Shown here: one piece after another, positions 1 to 6,560 of the stretch
Position numbering within the stretch: position 1 is the first letter of the stretch
How the letters are laid out: every line of letters begins with the position of its first letter
Assembly: GCA_002389265.1 (NCBI GenBank)
Contig: DGOD01000168.1
Span: 1-6,810 of the forward strand
DNA from: Gammaproteobacteria bacterium UBA4475
GTDB lineage: Bacteria; Pseudomonadota; Gammaproteobacteria; Pseudomonadales; Azotimanducaceae
Direction: 5' to 3'
DNA length: 6,810 nucleotides
Notes under the pieces: generated by a model
Told to the model about the DNA's origin: nothing
The model's input: only the letters and a program-made list of their open reading frames with translations
Database searches by the model: none
Program-made: the position numbers and the translations under genes

Positions 1-440
1 GCTGCCATCTGCACCGCCCAGCCACCCATGGAATGCCCCTCAAGACCGATGCGATCGGCGTCCACATAATCCAGCGCCTGCAGGTACTCGAGCCCCGCCG
101 GCCCGCCGAATCCGGCACTGAACGCGGGTGGATCTGAAAAGCCATGACCGGTCTGATCCAGCGCCAGTACCACATACCCCCGCCGAGCGAATTCGATGGC
201 AAAGGACGACTGAGTTTCTCGAGAGTTAATATAGCCGTGAATCGCCAGGATCGCCGGCGCCGGATTGACAGCACTAACCTCTTTCGGCACATACAACAAA
301 CCACTGAGACGCTGCCCGCTTGCCGCCTCAAAGCGAACATCGCTGACTTCCACCGAGTTTCCTGCGGTCTGGACCCAGGCTGCCGCCAGACAACCCACGA
401 CCACCAGGGCCAGGCCATACATTAATCTTCGATTCAACAT
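1..440 (-). CDS. Alpha/beta hydrolase, membrane-anchored or exported, 3' end cut by window edge
   Basis: Reading leftwards from an ATG at 440, the frame stays open to base 1, giving 146 residues of an incomplete protein. The N-terminus has Arg4-Arg5 followed by a hydrophobic stretch (about residues 6-23), so it is a signal peptide or anchor. Val-Val-Gly-Cys at 14-17 resembles a lipobox, so a lipoprotein is possible, but the hydrophobic run continues past Cys17, which favours an uncleaved anchor equally. After it come the alpha/beta-hydrolase landmarks: an HGY oxyanion-type turn at 68-70, a 'LALDQTGHGFSD' strand/turn, and the nucleophile elbow GHSMGG at 135-140 with Ser137 as catalytic serine. 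The acid and histidine would lie beyond the window. Substrate is unknown; the family covers esterases, lipases and peptidase-like hydrolases. The start lies 7 bases after the stop of the DUF2238 gene, with only a weak GAG near the start, so translation is probably coupled to the upstream gene. Confidence 0.85.
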   Translation of the reverse strand, partial: MLNRRLMYGLALVVVGCLAAAWVQTAGNSVEVSDVRFEAASGQRLSGLLYVPKEVSAVNPAPAILAIHGYINSRETQSSFAIEFARRGYVVLALDQTGHGFSDPPAFSAGFGGPAGLEYLQALDYVDADRIGLEGHSMGGWAVQMA

Positions 441-447
441 CTTAAAC

Positions 448-1131
448 TCAATTGTGAGGACTTCCTGACGACGCCATGACGCAAGCTGCGCAATGGCTGC
501 TTTTCATTTTGATGATTTCACGCCAGTTTAACGCCCCATAGACACAGATAGCGAACAAGGCGCCCAGAGTATCCGCCGTTATATCCTTCTGCGCATCCCA
601 GACATCGCCCTGGCTGCCCAATACCGCGAGACCCGCCTCAGGATCGGCCAGCAATGCAAATTGCCACTCGAAAACTTCATACAGGGCCGCTACCCCCAAA
701 ATAGGGAGAAACGGAAATAGCAACAAAATCAGGCTTGAATTCACCAGACGTTTTTTCATCAGCAACTCGGCAATCGGGTAAGCATAAAAACCGACGCTGA
801 AATGCGCCAGACGATCAAAATGATTGCGCTCAAAGTCAAACAGTTCTGTCACCCACGCAAAGGGGACGTTGGCGAAGGTAAAATGCGCACCAATCGTGTG
901 CAGCACCACCAACACCGACATAGCCAGATAACTCAATGGTGAGAACACATGGTGGCGGTGCAGCCAGGCGATGAACGCCATCAGCAGGACGATAGGGAGG
1001 TTCTCGGTGAACCAGATGACGCGATCAAATGGCGCTATGCCTAAGTAGATAAACAACAGGGCGTAGCCACCAAAAAACAACCAAACCAACCGCGGACCTC
1101 GAGAGACCTTGCGCCGTTGCAGATTGACCAT
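448..1131 (-). CDS. yjdF: DUF2238 (YjdF-like) integral inner-membrane protein
   Basis: A 227-residue polytopic membrane protein matching the DUF2238 family as I know it from E. coli YjdF; its function is not established. About six hydrophobic segments can be seen (near 15-32, 44-58, 64-82, 108-123, 132-150 and 185-200). Characteristic conserved patches are GAHFTF (81-86), RNHFDRLAHF (102-111), YEVFEW (151-156) and GSQGDVWDAQKDI (172-184); the many His, Asp, Glu and Trp residues at membrane borders hint at a metal- or substrate-binding site, but that is inference. The C-terminal tail after the last helix (208-227) carries HCAAC at 213-217, which I do not recall as a family feature. The ATG at 1131 follows the cysZ stop by a single base and has a perfect GGAGG (1141-1145, inside the end of cysZ) nine bases upstream, so this start is firm and the two genes are co-transcribed. 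The family match is strong; the symbol is given by resemblance to the E. coli gene. Confidence 0.85.
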   Translation of the reverse strand: MVNLQRRKVSRGPRLVWLFFGGYALLFIYLGIAPFDRVIWFTENLPIVLLMAFIAWLHRHHVFSPLSYLAMSVLVVLHTIGAHFTFANVPFAWVTELFDFERNHFDRLAHFSVGFYAYPIAELLMKKRLVNSSLILLLFPFLPILGVAALYEVFEWQFALLADPEAGLAVLGSQGDVWDAQKDITADTLGALFAICVYGALNWREIIKMKSSHCAACVMASSGSPHN

Positions 1132-1132
1132 G

Positions 1133-1858
1133 TTAGACGGCCTCCGCCTGAACCTCGGCCAGATGCTCGACCCAGAACACAGTCCCGCCTGCCACAGCCG
1201 CGGGAATGAGGATCAAATTGAGTAGTGGAATCGCCACCAGCACGTAGGCGATGATGCCGAACAGCAGGCCATCGAATTTATTGCTCGCCATCCGCCGGCG
1301 CAGCTCGGAAAAACTGATCTCATTATTGTCGGCAGCATAGTCGGCGAATTGGATCGTCATCATCCAGGCACCAAACGCGAGCCACAGAAATGGCGCCAAG
1401 GCATTGAACACCGGAATGATGGATAGAATCAACAAGCCCAATAAGCGCGGCAGATAGTACGCGAGCTTAATAAACTCCCGACTCACGGATCGCAGGACCA
1501 CCAACGTAAACGGCGTGTTAGAGGTCAAGGGCCGTCCCAACAGATACTCCTCGACCTTAACCGACAGGATGGCATTGAACGGCGCAGCAATGATATTACC
1601 GACGATCAAAAAACCATAGAGCAAAATCGCAAAGCCAACCAAGAGCCCCAGGACACCAATAATCCAAGATAAAAAACTCGCCCAGTCCGGCAAACTGCCG
1701 GCAATATAGGCCATCCACTGATCATATTGGGCTATGCCATAGACGATGAAAAAACTCAGCACCACCACATTGATCAAAAAGGGAATCATCACATATTGGC
1801 GCAGCCCGGGTTTGAGTATCAGGCCCAAGCCCTGAGCAAAGCAGCCCAATCCATTCAT
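1133..1858 (-). CDS. cysZ: Sulfate transporter CysZ family protein (EI24/CysZ)
   Basis: A 241-residue membrane protein of the CysZ family, close to the roughly 250 residues of E. coli CysZ, which mediates sulfate uptake for cysteine biosynthesis across the inner membrane. The N-terminus 'GLGLILKPGLRQYVMIPFLIN' region is typical. Hydrophobic segments lie at about 23-43, 63-92, 138-150 and 198-228. Family landmarks are IIAAPFNAILSVKVEEYL (89-106), the PVFNALAPFLWLAFGAWM patch (149-166) followed by QFADYAADNN (170-179), and PLLNLILIPAAVAGGTVFWVE (211-231). The start ATG at 1858 has AGGAG (1868-1872) nine bases upstream. It is the first gene of a tight three-gene set with the DUF2238 gene and an alpha/beta hydrolase. 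No cysK, cysM or other sulfur-assimilation gene is in view, so sulfate as the substrate rests on family membership alone. Confidence 0.9.
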   Translation of the reverse strand: MNGLGCFAQGLGLILKPGLRQYVMIPFLINVVVLSFFIVYGIAQYDQWMAYIAGSLPDWASFLSWIIGVLGLLVGFAILLYGFLIVGNIIAAPFNAILSVKVEEYLLGRPLTSNTPFTLVVLRSVSREFIKLAYYLPRLLGLLILSIIPVFNALAPFLWLAFGAWMMTIQFADYAADNNEISFSELRRRMASNKFDGLLFGIIAYVLVAIPLLNLILIPAAVAGGTVFWVEHLAEVQAEAV

Positions 1859-1885
1859 CCGTGAATACTCCTGTTCAAGATTAAG

Positions 1886-1898
1886 TTGTCATCGACAA
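1886..1898. promoter_or_regulatory. Short palindrome upstream of cysZ, possible operator
   Basis: The 78-base gap between the phosphatase and cysZ contains TTGTC-ATC-GACAA, a perfect 5-bp inverted repeat around 3 bases, extendable by an outer A/T pair across one mismatch. It sits 28 bases upstream of the cysZ start, where an operator would be expected. I found no convincing -35/-10 pair in this gap, so cysZ may instead be read through from upstream. The element is short enough to be chance. Confidence 0.2.
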
Positions 1899-1936
1899 GT
1901 CACTGTTCGATTTTGGCACAATTGCTGATACTGAGG

Positions 1937-2590
1937 TTAATGAAACCGATGTCCCGAGACATCATTCAGGCTCGCCAGCACCCAATGTCCATGGCGGCGA
2001 AACTCAGCGGATGGCTGCACCAGATCGGGCACCTGGACCACAGTCATGCCTGCCGCCAGGGCCGCCAGCACGCCATTTTCTGAGTCTTCCAACGCCAGTG
2101 CCCGCTCCGGCGCAATGTTCAACACCTGCGCTGCCTGCAGGTAAATATCGGGCTCAGGCTTACTGCGCTGCACACTGTCACCACCGACAATGTGATGAAA
2201 GTAATCCAACAAGCCGGCATCCCGCAACTTCTCGCGCGCACGGGCCGTGGCCGTCGAGGTCGCAACCGCCACCGGCAACCCCAAACCGTTGATCGCCTCA
2301 AGTAGCGCCATGGCGCCGGGCTTCACGGGAATCGGCGCCGCTGTGACTCGCGCCTGATGCAATTGCTCCCAGCAAGCACTGAATGCTTCGATCTGAATCT
2401 TGCCCGCCAAACCCTCGGCCAAAATCATCTCGCCCCGCTGCTGATTAGTACCTATACAGCGATAAAACAAGGCTGTTTGGTCTCCCAGCGCCAGTTGCAC
2501 GCAGGCCTCACCAAAGGTCTCCAGGGCGATGCGCTCGCTGTCCAGCAACAAGCCATCCATATCGAATATCACACCACTAAAATGTTTCAT
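1937..2590 (-). CDS. HAD-superfamily (subfamily IA) phosphatase, beta-phosphoglucomutase/GS1-like
   Basis: A 217-residue haloacid-dehalogenase-type hydrolase, probably a cytoplasmic Mg-dependent phosphatase for a small phosphorylated metabolite. All four HAD motifs are present: DMDG at 10-13 (nucleophile Asp10, acid/base Asp12) in the phosphatase-like context DMDGLLLDSE; motif II in VAVATST around Thr111; motif III Lys144 in SKPEPDIY; and motif IV acidic pair Glu168-Asp169 in LEDSENG. A helical cap domain occupies about 18-88 (cap class C1). The closing AAGMTVVQVPDL segment is typical of the beta-phosphoglucomutase, 2-deoxyglucose-6-phosphatase and GS1-like group; these subfamilies cannot be separated by eye. 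The ATG at 2590 is preferred because family members begin only a few residues before the DxD motif; the longer frame to a TTG at 2659 adds a non-family extension. The ribosome site (AAGAGA, about 2597-2602) is modest. It lies 130 bases after the esterase and 78 before cysZ. Confidence 0.9.
   Translation of the reverse strand: MKHFSGVIFDMDGLLLDSERIALETFGEACVQLALGDQTALFYRCIGTNQQRGEMILAEGLAGKIQIEAFSACWEQLHQARVTAAPIPVKPGAMALLEAINGLGLPVAVATSTATARAREKLRDAGLLDYFHHIVGGDSVQRSKPEPDIYLQAAQVLNIAPERALALEDSENGVLAALAAGMTVVQVPDLVQPSAEFRRHGHWVLASLNDVSGHRFH
1948..1963 (-). other. Hairpin at 3' end of phosphatase gene
   Basis: GATGTC and GACATC form a perfect 6-bp stem closed by a 4-base loop, lying over the last codons of the phosphatase gene. 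A second tiny inverted repeat GGTT/AACC (1935-1947) spans the stop codon. No long U-run follows in the transcript, so this is at best a weak terminator or an mRNA 3'-end stabiliser. Confidence 0.3.
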
Positions 2591-2720
2591 ACAACGTCTC
2601 TTGGCGCTTGCGCGATAACCGCTTGGATGCCGCCACAAGTCCCAGGTTGAACTCGGCAACAGGCTTGCGCCGCAGACTCAACAACAATCCCAGCGCAACT
2701 GCTCACACAGATCAAAATGA
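2591..2720. other. Intergenic gap between esterase and phosphatase
   Basis: 130 bases with no gene I can support. It holds one inverted repeat, TTGCGC (2665-2670) with GCGCAA (2693-2698), separated by 22 bases and not followed by a U-tract in the direction of transcription, so it is not a standard terminator. No clear promoter hexamers were found ahead of the phosphatase. Confidence 0.4.
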
Positions 2721-4166
2721 CTAGCGAATCTCTCGCCAAACATCATGTTTACCCGCATCAGGGTCATCCACCAGGACTGACTCGGTATCAAATACCATCG
2801 TCTTGCGACTCGACAAATCATAGGCGGGCCAACCGGGATCGCCGGTTTGGATAAACTGAATCCAGGCGGCATGCATGTGTTCGGCTAAGGCTTCCGGCAC
2901 TTCACCCTTGCCAAGAAAAATGCTCACGCCGGGCTTATTCAAATTGTTAAAGACAAAGGGGATCTCCAGCGCGTGAGTCGCCTTAAGATGACCGGTGCGG
3001 GATTCCCAACTGAACAAATACATCCAGGTGTCCGGCGTATGGGCGGCGCGCGCCTCGGCCAGACGCAGTGCCGGCATTCGAAAGGTATGGTCGGTGGACA
3101 AGGCGATAGACAAAGCAGTGGTGGACATTTCCGGGTAAAGACCTTGATAACAATCAATCAATGCCTGGTCACCACCGTAATGCCCAGCTTCCTTGACCAA
3201 CTGCTCGGCATCGACTTTACCCTGAATAAACAGGGTTGCTTCGTCTTTGTTGGTGCCTGTGAGCACGGCCACATTCGCCGCCATACCGTCTCGAATCGCC
3301 GTCAGAGGGCTACCCGGCAGTATGGCACTGCCTTCCACGGGGTAAAACGCGGAAACAGTGCCTAGTGCGCCACGCAGGGTCTCATCCACACGGATCTGCG
3401 CCGCGAGGATATCATCGGCAGTCGCCGCCAACACCCCGCCCATGTCCTGAGCCTGCATGGCATCCAGAAAAGCGTCTGCCACCAGCGCACCCTGCGCCAC
3501 TGTCAACGTATGCTGGGCACCACCACTTTGGGGAATCGCTTGCTGGAACAAACCCTGAGCACGGGCTGAGCCAAGCAGTGTACAGACGCTGAAACCGCCA
3601 GCGGATTCACCCCCAATGGTGACGCGGTCCGGGTCACCGCCAAATTCGGCAATATTATCTCGCACCCACTCCAGCGCCATGATTTGGTCGAGGATACCGT
3701 TGATACCGGAGGTGGCATAATCCGCTCCGAAACGAGACAGATCCGTAAAACCCAAGGCACCTAGACGATAATTGATACTGACTGTGACGATGTCACCGTT
3801 GTGTGCAAACTGCGCGCCGTTATACCAGGGCACAGCCCCCTGGCCGGTTCGGTAGGCACCGCCATGAATCCAGAAAAAAACCGGTCGTTTGCGATCATCG
3901 GCTGCCGGCGTCGAGATATTCAGGAACAGACAATCTTCACTCCAGGGCACTGACACACTATTGGTCATGCCACCAGTGGCCACCTGCGGGGCAGCACGAC
4001 CAAACCGAGTCGCGGGCCTGACCTCACGCCAACCCGGATGGGGTTGGGCCGCCATAAAGCGTCGCGCACCGGTCGGCGGTGCCGCATAGGGAATACCCGA
4101 AAACATCAAGATATCGTCTTTTATGTGACCCTCAACTGGGCCTAGGGTGGTCGTCACAATCGTCAT
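2721..4166 (-). CDS. Type-B carboxylesterase (para-nitrobenzyl esterase / cholinesterase-like family)
   Basis: A 481-residue serine esterase with the full landmark set of the carboxylesterase type-B family, which hydrolyses carboxylic esters to an acid and an alcohol. Visible in order are the N-terminal GPVEG and FSGIPYAAPP (22-31), EDCLFLNI (77-84), the oxyanion-hole HGGAY (101-105), the nucleophile elbow GGESAGG (185-191) with Ser188, the acid Glu309 in GTNKDE, and the base His398 in ATHALEIPFVF. The C-terminus has the usual HMHAAWIQFIQTGDPGWPAYD patch, so the protein is complete though slightly shorter than the roughly 490-500 residues common for bacterial para-nitrobenzyl esterases. No signal peptide is present, so a cytoplasmic enzyme acting on an imported ester is expected. 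The ATG at 4166 has AAGG at 4177-4180, ten bases upstream. It follows the thiolase by 72 bases on the same strand and is probably co-transcribed. The natural substrate cannot be read from the sequence. Confidence 0.93.
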   Translation of the reverse strand: MTIVTTTLGPVEGHIKDDILMFSGIPYAAPPTGARRFMAAQPHPGWREVRPATRFGRAAPQVATGGMTNSVSVPWSEDCLFLNISTPAADDRKRPVFFWIHGGAYRTGQGAVPWYNGAQFAHNGDIVTVSINYRLGALGFTDLSRFGADYATSGINGILDQIMALEWVRDNIAEFGGDPDRVTIGGESAGGFSVCTLLGSARAQGLFQQAIPQSGGAQHTLTVAQGALVADAFLDAMQAQDMGGVLAATADDILAAQIRVDETLRGALGTVSAFYPVEGSAILPGSPLTAIRDGMAANVAVLTGTNKDEATLFIQGKVDAEQLVKEAGHYGGDQALIDCYQGLYPEMSTTALSIALSTDHTFRMPALRLAEARAAHTPDTWMYLFSWESRTGHLKATHALEIPFVFNNLNKPGVSIFLGKGEVPEALAEHMHAAWIQFIQTGDPGWPAYDLSSRKTMVFDTESVLVDDPDAGKHDVWREIR

Positions 4167-4196
4167 ATTTTGATTACCTTCAACAACGCAGAAGAT

Positions 4197-4230
4197 CGTG
4201 CCTCGTCAGTTGGCAGACCGAGGAGGCACG
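4197..4230 (-). other. Stem-loop between thiolase and esterase genes
   Basis: CGTGCCTC (4197-4204) and GAGGCACG (4223-4230) are perfect 8-bp inverted arms around an 18-base loop; an inner GTC/GAC pair, or a competing CCTCG/CGAGG pairing, can also form. No U-tract follows on the transcribed strand, so it is a poor intrinsic terminator. It may be a processing or stability element that sets relative expression of the two genes. Confidence 0.4.
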
Positions 4231-4238
4231 CTAGGCAG

Positions 4239-5468
4239 TTAGATTCGCTCAATGATGGTTGCTGTGCCCATGCCGCCACCGGTACACATGGCGATCAGCG
4301 CCGTGGTCTTGTCGCGGCGTTCAAGTTCATCCAGCACAACCTGAATCAACATGGGCCCGGTCGCACCAATAGGATGCCCTAGGGCAATAGAGCCGCCAGC
4401 AACATTGATAATGTCATCACCGACGCCCAGATCTTTTTGAAACTTCAGCACCACAGCCGCAAAGGCCTCATTGACTTCAAACAGATCGATATCCGCTTTA
4501 GTCATCCCCGCCTTGCGCAGACAGATCTCTGCTGCCGGTCCCGGCGCGGTGAGCATGATCACCGGCTCAGTGCCGGCGGTGGCTGTCATCACGATTCGAG
4601 CTCGAGGTTTAAGACCATGAGCCTTGGCATACTTGGGTGACGCCAGAAGAATAGCGCTGGCTCCGTCTACCACGCCGGATGAGTTACCGGCGTGGTGCAC
4701 ATGGGTCATGGCTTTGACATTCGGGTAAACCGATTTGCAGATATCATCAAAGGTTCTAACCTGTCCGTCGTACAGGGTCTTGCCCATTTTCTCGAAGGAC
4801 GGGTTGAGTCCAACCATCGACTCCATGGTTGTACCTGGACGCGGGTGTTCGTCACGATCGAGGGCAAGTCGGCCATCGGCATGATAAATTGGCACCAATC
4901 CACTCTTGAAATATCCGGCTTCTATAGAGGCCTGGGTGCGTTCCTGACTCCGCACAGCATACCCATCTACGTCTTCGCGACTAAAGCCTTCAATAGTTGC
5001 AATCAGGTCCGCCGAAATACCCTGGGGTATCAGGGGGTACTGTTCGAACAGATGAGTATTGTTAGCCGTAAATCCATCGGTATGGTTAGGTGCATAGCGT
5101 GACATAGACTCCACACCACCACCGATGACCAGGTCTTGATGGCCAGCCATAATACTCTGCGCCGCCACCGTCACTGCCTGTTGCCCGGAACCACAAAACC
5201 GATGCAAAGTGACGCCGGGGGTAGTGATGGGCCAACCTGCATCCAGCACTGACATTCGAGCGATATCGTGGGCATGGTCACCGGTACCCGAGCCGTTGCC
5301 AGCAACAAAGTCTTCAACATCAGCCGGATCAAACCCGACCTTGTCTTTCAGACCATTGAGCACCTGCGCCATAATGCGCTGCGGATGAATCTCGGACAGA
5401 CTACCTACACCCGGCTTGCCTCTACCTCGCGGGGATCGCACACCGTCAATAATCCAGGCTTCACTCAT
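4239..5468 (-). CDS. Acetyl-CoA C-acyltransferase (thiolase), FadA-like
   Basis: A complete 409-residue thiolase that would cleave a 3-ketoacyl-CoA with CoA to acetyl-CoA and a shortened acyl-CoA, or run the reverse condensation. The nucleophilic Cys92 sits in [10 protein letters not shown]; other active-site elements are the NEAF loop (333-336), His365 in GHPIGATG (364-371) and the acid/base Cys395 in CTGGGMG (395-401). [12 protein letters not shown] (260-271) is the usual thiolase patch. From memory, segments such as [16 protein letters not shown] and [10 protein letters not shown] closely resemble the mycobacterial FadA beta-subunit of the fatty-acid-oxidation trifunctional enzyme, with the active Cys at the same number; this favours a degradative role over polyhydroxybutyrate or mevalonate synthesis. 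No fadB-like partner is in view. The ATG at 5468 has AGAGGA (5475-5480) six bases upstream and a good promoter starting about 50 bases upstream. The chain length of the substrate is unknown. Confidence 0.93.
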   Translation of the reverse strand: MSEAWIIDGVRSPRGRGKPGVGSLSEIHPQRIMAQVLNGLKDKVGFDPADVEDFVAGNGSGTGDHAHDIARMSVLDAGWPITTPGVTLHRFCGSGQQAVTVAAQSIMAGHQDLVIGGGVESMSRYAPNHTDGFTANNTHLFEQYPLIPQGISADLIATIEGFSREDVDGYAVRSQERTQASIEAGYFKSGLVPIYHADGRLALDRDEHPRPGTTMESMVGLNPSFEKMGKTLYDGQVRTFDDICKSVYPNVKAMTHVHHAGNSSGVVDGASAILLASPKYAKAHGLKPRARIVMTATAGTEPVIMLTAPGPAAEICLRKAGMTKADIDLFEVNEAFAAVVLKFQKDLGVGDDIINVAGGSIALGHPIGATGPMLIQVVLDELERRDKTTALIAMCTGGGMGTATIIERI

Positions 5469-5516
5469 GCTATTTCCTCTTCTTTAGCTCATGTTATGGT
5501 TGATTGATTGGCACCG

Positions 5517-5545
5517 ATTGTACTGCGCCAGCGGGGTCATGTCAC
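5517..5545 (-). promoter_or_regulatory. Sigma70-type promoter for the thiolase gene
   Basis: On the minus strand, GTGACA (5540-5545) and TACAAT (5517-5522) are separated by exactly 17 bases; each hexamer differs from the TTGACA/TATAAT consensus at one position. Transcription would start near 5510, giving a leader of about 40 bases before the ATG at 5468. It lies downstream of the dioxygenase terminator, so the thiolase and esterase would form their own transcription unit. Confidence 0.6.
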
Positions 5546-5596
5546 AGCCCCACACAGACCTTATATTCAATGGGGATGGCCCCCAAAGTTGCACAT

Positions 5597-5631
5597 AAAA
5601 AACGCCAGTGGGCGAGGCCCATGACGTTGGC
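5597..5631 (-). terminator. Intrinsic terminator after the dioxygenase gene
   Basis: Reading the minus strand, a GC-rich hairpin CGCC-CACT-GGCG (5603-5614) runs directly into six U residues (5602 down to 5597). A competing larger fold pairs TGGGC with GCCCA (5609-5613 with 5617-5621) and GCCA with TGGC (5604-5607 with 5628-5631). Either fold ends at the U-run, about 40-70 bases after the dioxygenase stop at 5672. The 4-bp primary stem is short, so efficiency is uncertain. Confidence 0.5.
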
Positions 5632-5636
5632 CAACG
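5625..5636. promoter_or_regulatory. Perfect 12-bp palindrome
   Basis: CGTTGGCCAACG is a perfect palindrome without spacer, located about 80 bases upstream of the thiolase -35 hexamer and overlapping the outer part of the terminator fold. It could be a dimeric regulator site for the thiolase unit, or part of the terminator; the sequence does not decide. Confidence 0.2.
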
Positions 5637-5671
5637 GGTCCAGCCAACATCACAGGCCGACGCGCGGCTTA

Positions 5672-6502
5672 TCAGGCCTGCGCCAGTGACGCCGCCGGTC
5701 GATCCGCGGCGACAATCGAGACCCGCTCGCCATAACGACTGTGAGGATGATAGTCCCAGATGGCATGATGCTGAGTGCAGCGATTATCCCAAAACGTCAG
5801 CGTATTCGGCTGCCATTGCACCCGGCACGTGAGCCGAGGCGTCGAATCAATGTGGCGGAACAACATATCCAGCAGCGCACGGCTCTCGGTGCGACTCAAA
5901 CCCTTGATATGACTGGTAAATCCCGAGTTCACATACAATAGTTTTTTACCGGTTTCCGGGTGAGTGACGATCACCGGGTGCTCATGACGAGGATACTGTC
6001 CCTCTGCCGGTTGAATCTTATAGTTGCCTAAGTAAGGTAAGGCGCCATCATGAACCGCCGTGAGACCTGACAACAGGGACTTCATGGTGTCCGACAGTAG
6101 CTCATAGGCCAGATACATATCAGCAAACAGCGTGTCGCCACCGCCGCACGCCGGTACTTCCGTGATATATAACATGGAACCCATGGGCGGGTATTCGTCA
6201 CAGGTGACATCCGTGTGCCAGCCATCACCTGCCGTATAAGCCGAATTCGCTGTGGTCTTGACGACGAGAATCTCCGGATTACCCGATCGCTGTTGATTCA
6301 GCGGGTGGACGTGCAATTGTCCAAATTTGCTTGCGAAGGCTTTATGCTGTTCCTGACTCAACAGCTGATCGCGAAAGACCAGTACCATATGGTCCAGATG
6401 AGCCTGGTGAAGGGCTGAAAAATCTTCATTATTCAATGGCTGAGATAAATCGACACCCAGTATTTCAGCACCAATATGCGGGGTTAGCGTTCTGATTTCC
6501 AT
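5672..6502 (-). CDS. TauD/TfdA-family Fe(II)/2-oxoglutarate-dependent dioxygenase
   Basis: A complete 276-residue non-heme iron dioxygenase that would couple oxidative decarboxylation of 2-oxoglutarate to hydroxylation of a small organic substrate. Iron ligands are His96 and Asp98 in GWHTDVT and His245 in WDNRCTQHHA. Arg256 and Arg260 keep the four-residue spacing of the 2-oxoglutarate and substrate-binding arginines of E. coli TauD (266 and 270). The N-terminal LTPHIGAEILGVDLSQPL and FRDQ segments are typical, and length matches TauD (283). Compared from memory with TauD, taurine-contacting His70 is kept (His66), but Tyr73 and Asn95 correspond to Asn69 and Gly92, so taurine is unlikely to be the substrate. 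The ATG at 6502 is chosen because AAGGG (6511-6515) lies eight bases upstream; a TTG at 6508 is only two bases from that site. No ABC sulfonate transporter is adjacent. A terminator follows, suggesting a single-gene unit. Confidence 0.9.
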   Translation of the reverse strand: MEIRTLTPHIGAEILGVDLSQPLNNEDFSALHQAHLDHMVLVFRDQLLSQEQHKAFASKFGQLHVHPLNQQRSGNPEILVVKTTANSAYTAGDGWHTDVTCDEYPPMGSMLYITEVPACGGGDTLFADMYLAYELLSDTMKSLLSGLTAVHDGALPYLGNYKIQPAEGQYPRHEHPVIVTHPETGKKLLYVNSGFTSHIKGLSRTESRALLDMLFRHIDSTPRLTCRVQWQPNTLTFWDNRCTQHHAIWDYHPHSRYGERVSIVAADRPAASLAQA

Positions 6503-6560
6503 CGTCAATACCCTTCAATGTAGATTAAGTAGATCACGGGATGTTTGCCCGTCCGGTTCA

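Noticed and set aside
144..425. A 93-codon plus-strand frame at the left end
   Set aside because: The opposite strand encodes a well-supported alpha/beta hydrolase with a GHSMGG elbow; the plus frame has no family features.
1937..2659. Longer HAD phosphatase beginning at a TTG at 2659
   Set aside because: The added 23 residues do not fit the family, whose proteins begin just before the DxD motif; the ATG at 2590 does.
2665..2698. Terminator after the esterase
   Set aside because: The arms TTGCGC/GCGCAA are only 6 bp with a 22-base loop and no U-run follows.
2973..3365. A 130-codon plus-strand frame opposite the esterase
   Set aside because: It overlaps the conserved esterase coding region and its translation looks like an out-of-frame product.
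4692..5102. A 136-codon plus-strand frame opposite the thiolase
   Set aside because: It is antisense to a clearly conserved thiolase, with no recognisable motif of its own.
5672..6508. Dioxygenase start at a TTG two codons upstream
   Set aside because: AAGGG at 6511-6515 is only two bases from that TTG but eight from the ATG at 6502, which is the better start.
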